DNA of 64,000 nt from Massilia sp. 9096 (GCF_000745265.1 NZ_JQNN01000001.1:1178001-1242000), one strand, 5' to 3'. Positions 35,762 through 46,008 are shown, numbered from the stretch's first letter. Translations and numbers: made by a program. Notes: generated by a model not told the origin, from the sequence alone.

Positions 35762-38086
35762 TCAGGCGGCGGGGCTGAGCGCCTCGCCGTCGAGCCATTC
35801 GATCAGCTGGTCGGCCGGCAGCGGCCGTGCGAACAGGTAGCCCTGGGCCAGCGGGCAGCCCAGCGCGTGCAGGATCTGCGCCTGGCGCTCGTCTTCCACG
35901 CCTTCGGCCACGATCGACAAGCCGAGGTTGCGCCCCAGCTCGATCACCATCTCGGCGATGCTGCTGCCGCGCGCCGAACCGGTGATCTCCGAGACGAAGG
36001 CGCGGTCGATCTTCAGGCGGTCGACCTGCAGCCGCTGCAGGTAGGACAGCGACGAGAAGCCGGTGCCGAAGTCGTCGATCGCGATCGACACGCCCAGGCG
36101 CTTGAGCTGGGCCAGGCGCTCGATCAGCAGGCCCGGCTCTTCCATCGCCATCGACTCGGTGATCTCCAGCTCGATGCATTCGGGCGGGGCGCAGGTGTCC
36201 GCCAGGGCGCGCGCCACCATCTCCAGGAAGTTCGGGTGGCGGAACTGCACCTGCGACACGTTCACCGACATCGTGAAGTCGAGGTGGCCGGCTGCGCGTA
36301 CCCGCATCAGTTCGAGGCAGGCCTGGCGCAGCACCCATTCGCCGATCTCGATGATCAGGCCCGAGTACTCTGCGATGGGGATGAAGCGGTCAGGGGGCAC
36401 CAGGCGGCCGTCCTCGGGGCGCCAGCGCAGCAGCGCCTCGGCGCCGAAGGCGCGCCGGCGGCTCAGGTCGACCTGCGGCTGGAAATTCAGGAACAGCTCG
36501 CCGCGCGTGAAGCCGCTGCGCAGCGCGTGCATCATGCGTACGCGCTCGCGGATTTCGACGCCCATGCTGCGCGAGAACCAGAAATGGCCGCCGCGCTGCT
36601 GGGTCTTGGCGCGCTTGAGCGCGATATCGGCGTCCTTCAGGGCGTCGGCGCCGTTGCCTTCGTGCTCGCGCAGCCGCACCAGGCCGAGCGTGGCCGAGAC
36701 ACGCACGTCCTGGCCCTCGATCGAGAACGGACTGGCGAACAGGGCGCCGAGCGCGTGCGGATCGACTTCGGTGGCCGGTCCCAGCACGCAGAACACGTCG
36801 CTGCCGATGCGCGCCAGGCTCACGCCCGCGTCCGCGCGCGCGTCCAGGCGCGCGCGCAGGCGGTGCGCGACCGCGGCCAGCAGGGCGTCGCCGAACTGGT
36901 GGCCGAGGGCGTCGTTGGTCTCGGCGAAGTGGTCGATGTCGACCAGGCACAGCACCGGGTCGGCGCCCGCGCCGTCGCCGGCCGCCGGATCGACCGGCAG
37001 GCGCGCCTCGAGCAGCTCGACCAGGCGGGTGCGGTTGGGCAGGCCGGTGAGCGGGTCGTAGAAGGCGGCGCGCTGCAGGTCGGTCATCAGGGCCACGTTG
37101 TCCAGGCTGACGGCGATGCTGGAGGCGAACACTTCGAGCAGGCTGCGGCGCAGCGGCTGGATCGGCTCGTGCGGGCGCGCCAGCGGCAGCGCGGCGGCGA
37201 AGTCCACGCCCGACTTGCTGGGCAGGTACAGCGCCAGCACGCCGTCGCGGATGGTGTTGGCGCGCGTGGCGAAGCAGCGCGCGATCGCGGCCGCGGCCGG
37301 GCCGGCCCCGGCGTCCAGCAGGGCGGCCGGGGCCAGGGCGGCGCTGGCGCCGGCGCTGGCCAGCACCGCCCACGGACCGTCCGGGCCGTCGCGGCGGCAG
37401 GCGCACAGCAGGCCGTCCGGGTGCTGCCCGAGCAGCCTGGACGCCTCGGCCAGGATGCCGTGCGCGACGTCGTCGACCGAGTGCAGCGCCATCAGCCCGG
37501 CGTTGGCGCGCACCACCTGGGCCAGGGCCTCGCGGCTGTCTTCCAGCGCGCGGATCTGCTGGTAGGCGCGGATCGCCGCCGCCACGCTGGTGTACAGCTT
37601 GGTGCGGGTCAGTTCGGACTTGGTGCGGTAATCGTTGATGTCGTAGCCGCGGATCGCGTCCATCTCGGGCGCGTAGCCGGGCTGGCCGGTGCGCAGGATG
37701 ATGCGCACGTCGTGCATGCCGAGCGTGTCGCGGATGTGGCGCACCAGGTGCAGGCCGGCGTCGGCCTGTTCCATCACCACGTCGAGCAGGATCACGGCAA
37801 GCTCGGGTTCGTGCGCCAGCAGGCGCTCGGCCTGGGCACGCGAGTGGGCGTGGACAAATTGCAACGAACGGCCATGGACTTCGAGGCCGGCCAGCGCGAA
37901 GGTGGTGGTCGAATGCACGTCCGCGTCGTCGTCGACGACCATCACGCGCCATGCGTCCGGCGCCGCGCGCGCGGACTTGTCTTGAGCCGCCCCGTCGGCC
38001 GGACCATGCGCTGGCGCGGGAGCCTCGTCGGCGAAGACCAGGTCCTCTTCCTGCGCGACGCCGTCAGGCGGGTTCGATGCGGGCAT
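35762..38086 (-). CDS. Response regulator with DUF3369, degenerate GGDEF and EAL domains
   Basis: 774 residues. A receiver domain has Asp102 as phosphoacceptor (VILLDVVM). A DUF3369/GAF-like region follows (about 190-330), then a GGDEF domain and an EAL domain. The GGDEF signature is GSDVF (Gly428-Phe432), so cyclase activity is unlikely; such domains often bind GTP and tune the neighbouring EAL. The EAL domain looks active: Glu550 in EALLRW, the ITESM motif, DDFGTG and the final EGVED. The protein is therefore predicted to be a phosphodiesterase of c-di-GMP controlled by phosphorylation. The cognate kinase is not nearby. Confidence 0.88.
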   Translation of the reverse strand: MPASNPPDGVAQEEDLVFADEAPAPAHGPADGAAQDKSARAAPDAWRVMVVDDDADVHSTTTFALAGLEVHGRSLQFVHAHSRAQAERLLAHEPELAVILLDVVMEQADAGLHLVRHIRDTLGMHDVRIILRTGQPGYAPEMDAIRGYDINDYRTKSELTRTKLYTSVAAAIRAYQQIRALEDSREALAQVVRANAGLMALHSVDDVAHGILAEASRLLGQHPDGLLCACRRDGPDGPWAVLASAGASAALAPAALLDAGAGPAAAAIARCFATRANTIRDGVLALYLPSKSGVDFAAALPLARPHEPIQPLRRSLLEVFASSIAVSLDNVALMTDLQRAAFYDPLTGLPNRTRLVELLEARLPVDPAAGDGAGADPVLCLVDIDHFAETNDALGHQFGDALLAAVAHRLRARLDARADAGVSLARIGSDVFCVLGPATEVDPHALGALFASPFSIEGQDVRVSATLGLVRLREHEGNGADALKDADIALKRAKTQQRGGHFWFSRSMGVEIRERVRMMHALRSGFTRGELFLNFQPQVDLSRRRAFGAEALLRWRPEDGRLVPPDRFIPIAEYSGLIIEIGEWVLRQACLELMRVRAAGHLDFTMSVNVSQVQFRHPNFLEMVARALADTCAPPECIELEITESMAMEEPGLLIERLAQLKRLGVSIAIDDFGTGFSSLSYLQRLQVDRLKIDRAFVSEITGSARGSSIAEMVIELGRNLGLSIVAEGVEDERQAQILHALGCPLAQGYLFARPLPADQLIEWLDGEALSPAA

Positions 38087-38267
38087 TGCAACGTCTCCAT
38101 GAGCTCGGATAATGTGGTCCTAGTATATCTGTTATGGTATGCAGCGCGGGAAAAAATTCCTTAAAGCAACTTATACCGGTCCAGATCGTTGTTTCCAGGC
38201 GGCAAAATCCCGTGGACTGCGCCATACTGGTAAAATCTTCGGTTCCATTCGAACAATTCAAGCAACC

Positions 38268-39377
38268 ATGTCCGGCAATACTTTTGGCAAGCTGTTTTCC
38301 GTTTCCACTTTCGGCGAGTCGCACGGCCCCGCGATCGGCTGCGTGATCGACGGCTGCCCGCCGGGCCTGGCCTTGTCGGAAGCCGACATCCAGCCTGAGC
38401 TCGACCGCAGGAAGCCGGGCACCTCGCGCCACGTCACCCAGCGCCAGGAAGCCGACAGTGTGCAGATCCTGTCGGGCGTGTACGAGGGCGTCACCACCGG
38501 CACCCCGATCGCGCTGCTGATCCCCAACACCGACCAGCGCAGCAAGGACTATGGCAACATCGCCGAGACTTTCCGCCCCGGCCACGCCGACTACGCCTAC
38601 TGGCACAAGTACGGCGTGCGCGACCCGCGCGGCGGCGGGCGCTCGTCGGCGCGCCTGACGGCGCCGGTGGTGGGCGCCGGCGCGGTGGCGAAAAAATGGC
38701 TGCGCGAACAGTACGGCACCGAATTCATGGGCTGCATGCGCGCGCTGGGCGACATCGAGGTGCCGTTCCAGGGCTGGGAACACGTGCACGCCAATCCGTT
38801 CTTCGCCGCCACCGCCGACGCCGACCTGCTGGCGCGCATGGAAGCGGCGATGGACGAGCTGCGCCGCGCCGGCGACTCGATCGGGGCGCGCATCGACGTG
38901 ATGGCGAGGAACGTGCCGGTCGGCCTGGGCCAGCCGCTGTACGACAAGCTGGACGCCGACATCGCCTACGCGATGATGGGCATCAACGCGGTCAAGGGCG
39001 TGGAGATCGGCGCCGGCTTCGCGTCGGTGGCGCAAAAAGGCTCGGAGCACGGCGACGAGCTGACGCCGGAAGGCTTCGCGTCGAACAACGCCGGCGGGGT
39101 GCTGGGCGGGATCTCGACCGGGCAGGACATCACCGTCTCGATCGCGATCAAGCCGACCTCGTCGATCCGTACGCCGCGCCGCTCGATCGACAAGGCCGGC
39201 AACCCGGTCACGGTCGAGACCTTCGGACGCCACGACCCCTGCGTCGGCATCCGCGCCACGCCGATCGCCGAGGCGATGCTGGCGCTGGTGCTGATCGACC
39301 ATGCGCTGATGCACCGGGCGCAGAGCGGCGACGTGCGGGTGGATACGCCGCGTATTCCGGCGCGGATCGCCGGCTAG
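38268..39377 (+). CDS. aroC: Chorismate synthase
   Basis: 369 residues from [10 protein letters not shown]. It has the three family signatures: [36 protein letters not shown] with the flavin-binding residues, and the C-terminal [17 protein letters not shown]. It converts EPSP to chorismate in the shikimate pathway with reduced FMN. A monocistronic gene; no other aro gene is in the window. Confidence 0.97.
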   Translation: MSGNTFGKLFSVSTFGESHGPAIGCVIDGCPPGLALSEADIQPELDRRKPGTSRHVTQRQEADSVQILSGVYEGVTTGTPIALLIPNTDQRSKDYGNIAETFRPGHADYAYWHKYGVRDPRGGGRSSARLTAPVVGAGAVAKKWLREQYGTEFMGCMRALGDIEVPFQGWEHVHANPFFAATADADLLARMEAAMDELRRAGDSIGARIDVMARNVPVGLGQPLYDKLDADIAYAMMGINAVKGVEIGAGFASVAQKGSEHGDELTPEGFASNNAGGVLGGISTGQDITVSIAIKPTSSIRTPRRSIDKAGNPVTVETFGRHDPCVGIRATPIAEAMLALVLIDHALMHRAQSGDVRVDTPRIPARIAG

Positions 39378-39416
39378 TCGTCAGTCGCAGGCGGTACGAC
39401 GCGCGTGCAAGGCCTC

Positions 39417-39450
39417 ATCAATTCCCGAATTTGTTTCGTTGGGAATTGAT
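39417..39450. terminator. Inverted repeat between aroC and the HDOD gene (possible bidirectional terminator)
   Basis: Perfect 10-base arms ATCAATTCCC and GGGAATTGAT with a 14-base loop, between two convergent genes. There is no clear T-run on either side, so termination by this hairpin alone is uncertain. Confidence 0.45.
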
Positions 39451-39521
39451 CGTGGCGTGAAGCGAGCCGTTTTTCTACACGGGCAAAGTGCGGATCGCGC
39501 AGGACCGACGGCGGCCTGCGC

Positions 39522-41006
39522 TCAGGCCCGGCCCGCCGCCAGCTCGACCTGCTGGCGCCGCTCGACCGTGCGCACCACCAGCGCGCGCAGGTCGTTGAGC
39601 AAGCCGAACTCGGTCTGGCTCAGGTAGACCGAGGGGAAGCGGTCGTCCCAGTCGCCGTAGATGAAGCCGACCGGCTCGCCGTTGGTGCACAGCGGGATGA
39701 CCACGAAGCAGCGCGCATCCTGCAGCGCACCCTTCCACCAGTCGGGGAGCTTGCTGGCGAACTTCGGGTCTTGCGCGTTCTCGATGAAGATCACGCGGTC
39801 GCTGCCGAGCGCGGCGAAGAACACGTTCGCTTCGTAGGCGTCGTCGAACACCAGTTCGGGCAGCATGGCCTTGGCGCCGTCGCCCAGGCCGATGCGCGCG
39901 CCGTACCTGCCGTCGCGGCGATTGCGCAGGAAGCCGAAGGCGCGCGTGAACGACAGGCCGTGATACGCCGTCTCGATCGCCATCGACATCATCTGGCCCG
40001 GCGTCGCGCCGGCGACCGCTTCGCGCATCTCGGCCACGCCCTCGAGCAGCACGCGGTTGCCGGCCTCGCGCATGCGCGTGGCGGCGGCGGCGCGCGCGCG
40101 CTTTTCCGGCGGGTTGGCCAGCGGCGCGATCGACAGGTCGGCGATCGCTTCTTCCTTGGCCTTGTCGACCGCGCTGACGATACTGTCGGGCGTGATGCCG
40201 ATCAGCGGCGCGAACCCGGCCGCGATCGCCTTGATCTGCTCCACGCCGGCCTCGTCGCCGTTCCACAGCGAGTCGGCGCATTGCGAGGACATGGTGCCCA
40301 GCGCGGCCAGCCAGTCGTCGTGGCCGAAGCCCTCGCAACGCTCGCCCGGCTGCACGCGGCGCATGCCGGCGACCAGGTTGCGCGGCAGGCCCCAGTGCTC
40401 GGCGGTGGCGCGCCCGATCTGCTCGAGCGTCAGGCCGAGTTCGGCGTGCACCGCGCTCTCGCCGGCTCCGGACTGGACGATGCGCTCCCAATGCTCGGGC
40501 AGGTAGAAGGTGACCATCATCCGTCCGAGCGAATGCAGGATCGAGCACACCACGGCTTCTTCAGGATCGCGGCTGGCGGCGCTGGCCGCGACCTGCTGCG
40601 CGACCATCCCGGCCAGCACCGCCTTTTCCATCTCGACCTGGGCCTGCAGCGAATCCGGGCTCGACTTGGCCAGCTCCTCGATCAGCTTCAGGCCGAGCGC
40701 GAGGTGGCCGATGGCTTCGGTGCCGAGCACCAGCACGGCCTTGGAGACCGTGGTGATGCGCTGCCCGAACGCCGAGTACATCGGGCTGTTGGCCAGGCGT
40801 AGCACCTTTTGCGTGAGGACCGGGTCGGTCAGCACCGTCTGGGTCATGGAAAAGTCGCGCTCGTCCTCGCCGCGCATCGAGGCCAGGATGGCGTTGATGG
40901 CGCGCGTGAAGCCGGGCATGTCGCCGCGCCGGCGGATGCGCTCCCACAGCAGCGACAGGGTGGGCTCGGCGCGCGCCGAGCGTTCGATGGTTGCAGTCTG
41001 GTTCAT
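39522..41006 (-). CDS. HDOD-domain signalling protein
   Basis: 494 residues from the ATG overlapping the upstream stop (ATGA). Residues 20-230 form an HDOD domain, related to HD phosphohydrolases but lacking the metal ligands (DPVLTQKVLRLANSPMYS, then VLVLGTEAIGHLAL, SILHSLGRMMV and LGLTLEQIGRATAEHWGLP). The C-terminal third (about 330-490) resembles a GAF-type sensor (FVVIPLCTNGEPVGFIYGDW). HDOD proteins scaffold or sense in signalling and motility. Translational coupling to the GGDEF-EAL gene suggests that both act together in c-di-GMP control. Confidence 0.85.
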   Translation of the reverse strand: MNQTATIERSARAEPTLSLLWERIRRRGDMPGFTRAINAILASMRGEDERDFSMTQTVLTDPVLTQKVLRLANSPMYSAFGQRITTVSKAVLVLGTEAIGHLALGLKLIEELAKSSPDSLQAQVEMEKAVLAGMVAQQVAASAASRDPEEAVVCSILHSLGRMMVTFYLPEHWERIVQSGAGESAVHAELGLTLEQIGRATAEHWGLPRNLVAGMRRVQPGERCEGFGHDDWLAALGTMSSQCADSLWNGDEAGVEQIKAIAAGFAPLIGITPDSIVSAVDKAKEEAIADLSIAPLANPPEKRARAAAATRMREAGNRVLLEGVAEMREAVAGATPGQMMSMAIETAYHGLSFTRAFGFLRNRRDGRYGARIGLGDGAKAMLPELVFDDAYEANVFFAALGSDRVIFIENAQDPKFASKLPDWWKGALQDARCFVVIPLCTNGEPVGFIYGDWDDRFPSVYLSQTEFGLLNDLRALVVRTVERRQQVELAAGRA

Positions 41007-42778
41007 GGTTGGCCCGCGCGTAGTTCGTCCGGCAGCATCGCCTGGTGCAGGTTCTCGGTCAGCGCGGCGATGGCCACCTGGGCCGACATCGGCTTGCCGG
41101 TCAGGTAGCCCTGCACGTAGTCGCACCCGCGCGATTCCACATAGTTCAGTTGGTCTTCGGTCTCGACGCCTTCGGCCACCACCGACAGGTCGAGGTGCTT
41201 GGCCAGGTCGAGCACGGCGTTGCAGATCGCCGCGTCCTTGCTCGACGCCGGCAAGTCCTTGATGAAGGCGCGGTCGATCTTGAGCACCGAGATCGGGAAG
41301 CGTTTCAGGTAGGCCAGCGACGAGTAGCCGGTGCCGAAATCGTCGATCGCGATGCGTGCGCGGCGCTCGGCCATCTTGCCCAGGATGGCCTCGGCATGCA
41401 GCGGGTCGACCATCAGCGTGCCCTCGGTGATCTCGAGCACCAGCTTTTCGCCCGGCACCCCGGAAAACGCCAGCGCGTCGTCCAGCACGGTCAGGAAACG
41501 GTCGTTGCGGAACTGGCGCGGGCTGATGTTGACCGAGATGTAGAGCGCCCGCTTGGCCGCTTCCTCGAACTGGCGCAGCTGCACCAGAGCCGCCTTGAGC
41601 GCCCAGGCCCCGAGCAGGTTGATCAGGCCGTTGGTCTCGGCGATCGGGATGAAGCGCACCGGCGGCACCATGCCCAGGGTCGGGTGCTTCCAGCGCATCA
41701 GCGTCTCGAAGCCTTCGATCTGGCGCGTGCTGGCGCACACGATCGGCTGGTAATACAGCAGGAATTCGCCTTCGCGCACGGCCTGGAACATCGCCGCTTC
41801 GAGCGAGATGTCGTGCTGCGGCGGCCCGTTGTCGCGAGGGGAATAGACGACGCTGCGCCCGCCGCCCGATTCCTTGGCCCGGCCCATGGCGGCGTCGGCC
41901 AGCGCCAGCAGGCGCACCTCGTCTTCGGCGTGTTCCGGATAGGCCGACACGCCGATCGAGGCGCCCAGGTACACGGTGTGCTTGTCGACCTCGAAGGGTG
42001 ACTGCAGCGCGGCCATCATGCGCCCGCTGACCAGCTTGACCTGCTCCGGGGTAGCGGTGGCGGGCAGGACCGCCACGAATTCGTCGCCGCCGACGCGCGC
42101 CAGGGTGTCGCTGTCGCGCAGCGTGCCGCGCAGGCGCGCCGCCGCAAGGCGCAGCACGGCGTCGCCGACCGGGTGGCCGAGGCCGTCGTTGACCTTCTTG
42201 AAGCCGTCCAGCCCGATGCTGGCGATCGAAAAGCCCTGGCCCGAGCGGCGCGCGCTGGCGATCACCATGCGGATCCGGTCCGACAGCAGCAGCCGGTTCG
42301 GCAGTTCGGTGAGGGCATCGTGGGTCGCCATGTGGCGCAGGCGCTGTTCGGTGGCGCGCTGGCCCGACATGTCGCGTCCGACCGCCAGCAGCTGGTGGCC
42401 GCCGGCGATCGGCGTCACGCGCAGCTCGAACCAGGTGCAGGCGTCGAGGTCGCCGCCGGAGTCGTCGGTGGAATGGGAAGCGCCGCCGCGCAGGCGCAGC
42501 TCGACCAGCACGCTTTCCTTGCGTGCGCAGGCATCGACGATGGCGGCGCGCAGCGCGGCCTGGTCGACCTCGGGTGCGAGCGCGACCAGGGCACTGCCGG
42601 CGCCCAGCGCGCGCTCGCCGGCGAAGCGGCGCGTGCGCTGGCTGGCATGGAGAATCAGCCCGCTCGGGTCGAGACGGAAGGCGACGTCGCCCACCGCATC
42701 CATGACCTCGTCCAGGCCGGCCGCCTGGAGCGCATGGCGCTGGTCCTCGTTCGCTGCTGCGGTTGAACTGGGGCGCAT
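41003..42778 (-). CDS. PAS-GGDEF-EAL protein (c-di-GMP turnover)
   Basis: 591 residues from MRPSS; a start 60 bases upstream is possible. An N-terminal PAS-like domain (about 20-140) precedes a GGDEF domain with intact RVGGDEF and an EAL domain with GFETLMRW, where the central Ala of EAL is Thr but the metal-binding Glu is kept. DDFGTG, KIDRAF and EGVET complete the phosphodiesterase set. Both activities are therefore possible; which dominates cannot be said. It is the first gene of a two-gene unit with the HDOD gene. Confidence 0.88.
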   Translation of the reverse strand: MRPSSTAAANEDQRHALQAAGLDEVMDAVGDVAFRLDPSGLILHASQRTRRFAGERALGAGSALVALAPEVDQAALRAAIVDACARKESVLVELRLRGGASHSTDDSGGDLDACTWFELRVTPIAGGHQLLAVGRDMSGQRATEQRLRHMATHDALTELPNRLLLSDRIRMVIASARRSGQGFSIASIGLDGFKKVNDGLGHPVGDAVLRLAAARLRGTLRDSDTLARVGGDEFVAVLPATATPEQVKLVSGRMMAALQSPFEVDKHTVYLGASIGVSAYPEHAEDEVRLLALADAAMGRAKESGGGRSVVYSPRDNGPPQHDISLEAAMFQAVREGEFLLYYQPIVCASTRQIEGFETLMRWKHPTLGMVPPVRFIPIAETNGLINLLGAWALKAALVQLRQFEEAAKRALYISVNISPRQFRNDRFLTVLDDALAFSGVPGEKLVLEITEGTLMVDPLHAEAILGKMAERRARIAIDDFGTGYSSLAYLKRFPISVLKIDRAFIKDLPASSKDAAICNAVLDLAKHLDLSVVAEGVETEDQLNYVESRGCDYVQGYLTGKPMSAQVAIAALTENLHQAMLPDELRAGQP

Positions 42779-43202
42779 CGTGGTATCTCTGCTTTCTAAA
42801 CTGGACAGGTCCGAAAACCCTTCTGGCCGCCCGGGCAATCCGGAACAGTTTTACTCTGTGGGCTTTCCCTGTAACACAGCGGGGAGTGTACCAAACACCA
42901 AGAAATGTATCACGGAAACATTCCTGGAGGCACCGAAAAAGACAATGCCTGAGCCAGGGCGCGTTGCGCTTGATGCGCCGCAGGCGATGCGCCTGGCGCT
43001 TGCGCTTGCCCGGGATGACGCTTTCCGCTAGCCTTGTTGCCTGGTCGATAACTCGGTCCCGCCGAGCCTTTGCATTGTCGCCGATGCAGGAGAAATAAGA
43101 AACCGATGCAGTGCAAATAGGAAAGGTTGATTTGCTGTTGCGATGCCGCCGTACGACACTTTGTTGTCAGCTGACACGGCCACCGATCCCGAGGAGACCC
43201 GC
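42779..43202. other. Divergent intergenic region
   Basis: 424 bases between the PAS-GGDEF-EAL gene and the acyl-CoA dehydrogenase gene. No credible gene, RNA or clear promoter was recognised. It holds a palindromic GC-rich hairpin CAGGCG-ATG-CGCCTG at 42981-42995 and a directly repeated CCGATGCAG near 43081 and 43103. The ribosome-binding site GGAG of the downstream gene lies near its end. Confidence 0.5.
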
Positions 43203-44891
43203 ATGAACCGTTTCGAAACGCACGAGGTATTCAACCAGGCGCCGCCGTTTGGCGACCTCAATCTGTTCCGTTGCGATCCGGCGCTGGTCGAGGCCGTCGC
43301 GCGCGAGGGCGCCGACTGGGCCGCCGCCTGGCTCGACGGCCTGGGCGCGCGGCTCGGCAGGGCGGAGGTGCTCGACCTGGCACGGGTGGCCAACGAGTTC
43401 GCGCCGCGCCTGGTCAATTTCGACCGTAATGGCCACCGCATCGACGAGATCGAGTTCCATCCGGCCTGGCACGGCTTGATGACGATGCTGATCGAGAATG
43501 GCGCCCATTCGCTGCCGTGGGAAGCGCCGCGGACGGGGTCTCAGGTGGCGCGCGGCGCCGCCTACCTGTTGTTCGGGCAGGTCGAGAACGGCTCGCAGTG
43601 CCCGGTCACGATGACCTATGCCTCGGTGCCGGCGCTGCGCCAGAACCCGGCGGTCGCCGCCCGTTGGCTGCCGAAGATCCTGTCGCGCGAGTACGACCCG
43701 CGCTCGTTGCCGGTCGAACAAAAGCGCGGCGCCCTGATCGGCATGGGCATGACCGAAAAGCAGGGCGGCACCGATGTGCGCGCCAACACCACGCGCGCGG
43801 TCCGGCTCGATCCGGGCGCGGCGGCGCGCTTGGGCGAGGAGGGCGCGGATGCCTGGCGCATCGTCGGCCACAAGTGGTTTTTCTCGGCGCCGCAGTGTGA
43901 CGCCCACCTGGTGCTGGCCCAGACCGACGAGGGCTCGAGCGCGGGGTTGAGCTGTTTCTTTGTCCCGCGCTTCCTGCCGGACGGCAGCCGCAATGCGATC
44001 CGCGTGCAGCGCCTGAAGAACAAGCTGGGCAACCGTTCGAACGCCTCGTCCGAAGTCGAGTTCCAGGATGCGCTCGGCTGGATGATCGGACGCGCAGGGC
44101 GCGGCATCCCGACCATCCTCGAGATGGGCAGCCACACCCGCCTCGACTGCGTGCTGGGCACGGCCGGCATCATGCGCGCCGCGCTGTGCCATGCGCTGCA
44201 CCACGCGCGCGCGCGCAGCGCGTTCGGGCGCGCGCTGGCCGGGCAGCCGCTGATGCAGAACGTGCTGGCCGACCTCGCGCTCGAATCGGAAGCCGCGACC
44301 GCCTTCGCGCTGCGTCTGGCGCGCTGTTATGACCAGATGCGCGACGAGGGGGCCGACCCGCAGCAGGCGCTGCTGGCGCGCATCCTGACCCCGGCCGGCA
44401 AGTACTGGCTGTGCAAGCGCGGCCCGGCCTTCGGCGCCGAGGCGATGGAGGTGCTGGGCGGCAACGGCTACGTCGAGGACGGTCCGCTGGCGCGCCTGTA
44501 CCGCGAGTTCCCGGTCAACTCGATCTGGGAGGGTTCGGGCAACGTCATGTGCCTGGACGTGCTGCGCGCCTTCGCCAAGGGTCCGGAGACCATCGACGCG
44601 CTGGGCGCCGAGCTGGCGCTGGCCGGTGGAATCGACGCGCGTTACGACGCCTGGTGCGAGCGCCTGCTGTCCGGCCTGGCTGGCGCTGACGCCGACGAGT
44701 TCGGCGCACGCCGCCTGGCCGAGCTGCTGGTGGTGGCGGTCCAGGCCGGCCTGCTGCTGCGCCACGCGCCGGACTACGTCGCGGACGCGTTCGTGGCGTC
44801 GCGCATCGCGCGGGATGCCGGCGGCGCATTCGGGCGCTTGCCTAGCGGCATCGATGCCGCGGCGATCCTGGCGCGCGCACTGGTCGAGTAG
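43203..44891 (+). CDS. AidB-type acyl-CoA dehydrogenase family flavoprotein
   Basis: 562 residues from the ATG with GGAG upstream. Its N-terminus THEVFNQAPPFGDLNLF is typical of the AidB group. The acyl-CoA dehydrogenase core follows: CPVTMTYASVPALR, GMGMTEKQGGTDVRANTT (flavin binding), GHKWFFSAPQCDAHLVLAQ and the C-terminal GNGYVEDGPLARLYREFPVNSIWEGSGNV. AidB in E. coli is linked to the adaptive response to alkylation. Many relatives are ordinary acyl-CoA or isovaleryl-CoA dehydrogenases, so the function is open. Single gene. Confidence 0.87.
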   Translation: MNRFETHEVFNQAPPFGDLNLFRCDPALVEAVAREGADWAAAWLDGLGARLGRAEVLDLARVANEFAPRLVNFDRNGHRIDEIEFHPAWHGLMTMLIENGAHSLPWEAPRTGSQVARGAAYLLFGQVENGSQCPVTMTYASVPALRQNPAVAARWLPKILSREYDPRSLPVEQKRGALIGMGMTEKQGGTDVRANTTRAVRLDPGAAARLGEEGADAWRIVGHKWFFSAPQCDAHLVLAQTDEGSSAGLSCFFVPRFLPDGSRNAIRVQRLKNKLGNRSNASSEVEFQDALGWMIGRAGRGIPTILEMGSHTRLDCVLGTAGIMRAALCHALHHARARSAFGRALAGQPLMQNVLADLALESEAATAFALRLARCYDQMRDEGADPQQALLARILTPAGKYWLCKRGPAFGAEAMEVLGGNGYVEDGPLARLYREFPVNSIWEGSGNVMCLDVLRAFAKGPETIDALGAELALAGGIDARYDAWCERLLSGLAGADADEFGARRLAELLVVAVQAGLLLRHAPDYVADAFVASRIARDAGGAFGRLPSGIDAAAILARALVE

Positions 44892-44970
44892 ACAAAAAAC
44901 GCGACAAACCGGCGCTTGGCTGGGATAATGCCGGCTTATCAAGTTAACAGCACCGACTTCGAACCTGACA

Positions 44971-45621
44971 ATGAAACAAGATTCGCGTTTTCCTAACCTG
45001 TTCATCCTGGACCATCCCCTGATTCAGCACAAGCTGTCGCACATGCGCGACCGCTGCACCTCGACGCGCACGTTCCGCGAGCTGCTCAGGGAGATCACGC
45101 TGCTGATGGGTTATGAAATCACGCGCGACCTGCCGCTGACCACGCGCGAAATCGAGACGCCGCTGATGACGGTCGATGCCCCGGTCATCGCCGGCAAGAA
45201 GCTGGCGATCGTGCCGATCCTGCGCGCCGGCGTCGGCATGAGCGACGGCCTGCTGGAACTGGTGCCGTCGGCGCGTGTCGGTCATATCGGCGTGTTCCGC
45301 GACCCGGCCACGCACCATCCGGTCGAGTACCTGGTGCGCCTGCCGGACACCGACGCCCGCACGTTCATCCTGTGCGATCCGATGGTCGCGACCGGCAACT
45401 CGGCCGTGTACGCGGTCGACGTGCTGAAAAAGCGCGGCGTGGCCGACGACCAGATCATCTTCCTGGCGCTGGTCGCGGCGCCGGAAGGGGTTGAGGTGTT
45501 CCACAAGGCGCACCCGGACGTCAAGCTGTACGTGGCTTCGCTCGACAGCCACCTGAACGAACACGCCTACATCATTCCCGGCCTGGGCGACGCCGGCGAC
45601 CGCATCTTCGGCACTAAGTAA
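44971..45621 (+). CDS. upp: Uracil phosphoribosyltransferase
   Basis: 216 residues. It has [24 protein letters not shown], the PRPP-binding stretch [14 protein letters not shown] and the C-terminal [12 protein letters not shown], all typical of Upp. It salvages uracil to UMP with PRPP. An Hpt-domain gene begins three bases after its stop codon. Confidence 0.96.
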   Translation: MKQDSRFPNLFILDHPLIQHKLSHMRDRCTSTRTFRELLREITLLMGYEITRDLPLTTREIETPLMTVDAPVIAGKKLAIVPILRAGVGMSDGLLELVPSARVGHIGVFRDPATHHPVEYLVRLPDTDARTFILCDPMVATGNSAVYAVDVLKKRGVADDQIIFLALVAAPEGVEVFHKAHPDVKLYVASLDSHLNEHAYIIPGLGDAGDRIFGTK

Positions 45622-45624
45622 GCG

Positions 45625-46008
45625 ATGTCGTTCATGCGCGCCGAGGCCGATGCCGACTTCTTCGCCCGCCTGTCGGTATTGAACGACAAGTTCGCCGCCA
45701 GCCTGCCGGACACGCTGGGACGGCTGGCAGACGCACGCGCGCGCCTGGATCCGGCAGCGCCGAGCGCGACGCTGGTCGGCGAGATGCACGCGCTGCTGCA
45801 CACGCTGGCCGGCTCGGCCGCGACCTTCGGCTTCCGCATGCTCGGCCAGCAGGCGCGCGTGCTGGAGCAGCGCATGCGCGTGTTCACGACTTTCGACGCG
45901 GTCGCGCCGCAGGACTGGGAGGATTGGCTGGCGCAGCTGGACGTGTTCGTCAGCTGGGGTCGGGCCGATCCCAAATCGGCGTATCCCAGCGATGAGTCTG
46001 CTGTTTAG
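45625..46008 (+). CDS. Histidine phosphotransfer (Hpt) domain protein
   Basis: 127 residues, one domain. It has the four-helix Hpt pattern with the phosphoacceptor segment LLHTLAGSAATFGF and a following helix LGQQARVLEQRMR. Hpt proteins relay phosphate between hybrid kinases and response regulators. It begins three bases after upp, an odd pairing with a pyrimidine salvage gene. No kinase is adjacent. Confidence 0.78.
   Translation: MSFMRAEADADFFARLSVLNDKFAASLPDTLGRLADARARLDPAAPSATLVGEMHALLHTLAGSAATFGFRMLGQQARVLEQRMRVFTTFDAVAPQDWEDWLAQLDVFVSWGRADPKSAYPSDESAV

Noticed and set aside
35867..38164. A 765-codon plus-strand frame opposite the response regulator
   Set aside because: Antisense shadow of a gene with clear receiver, GGDEF and EAL domains.
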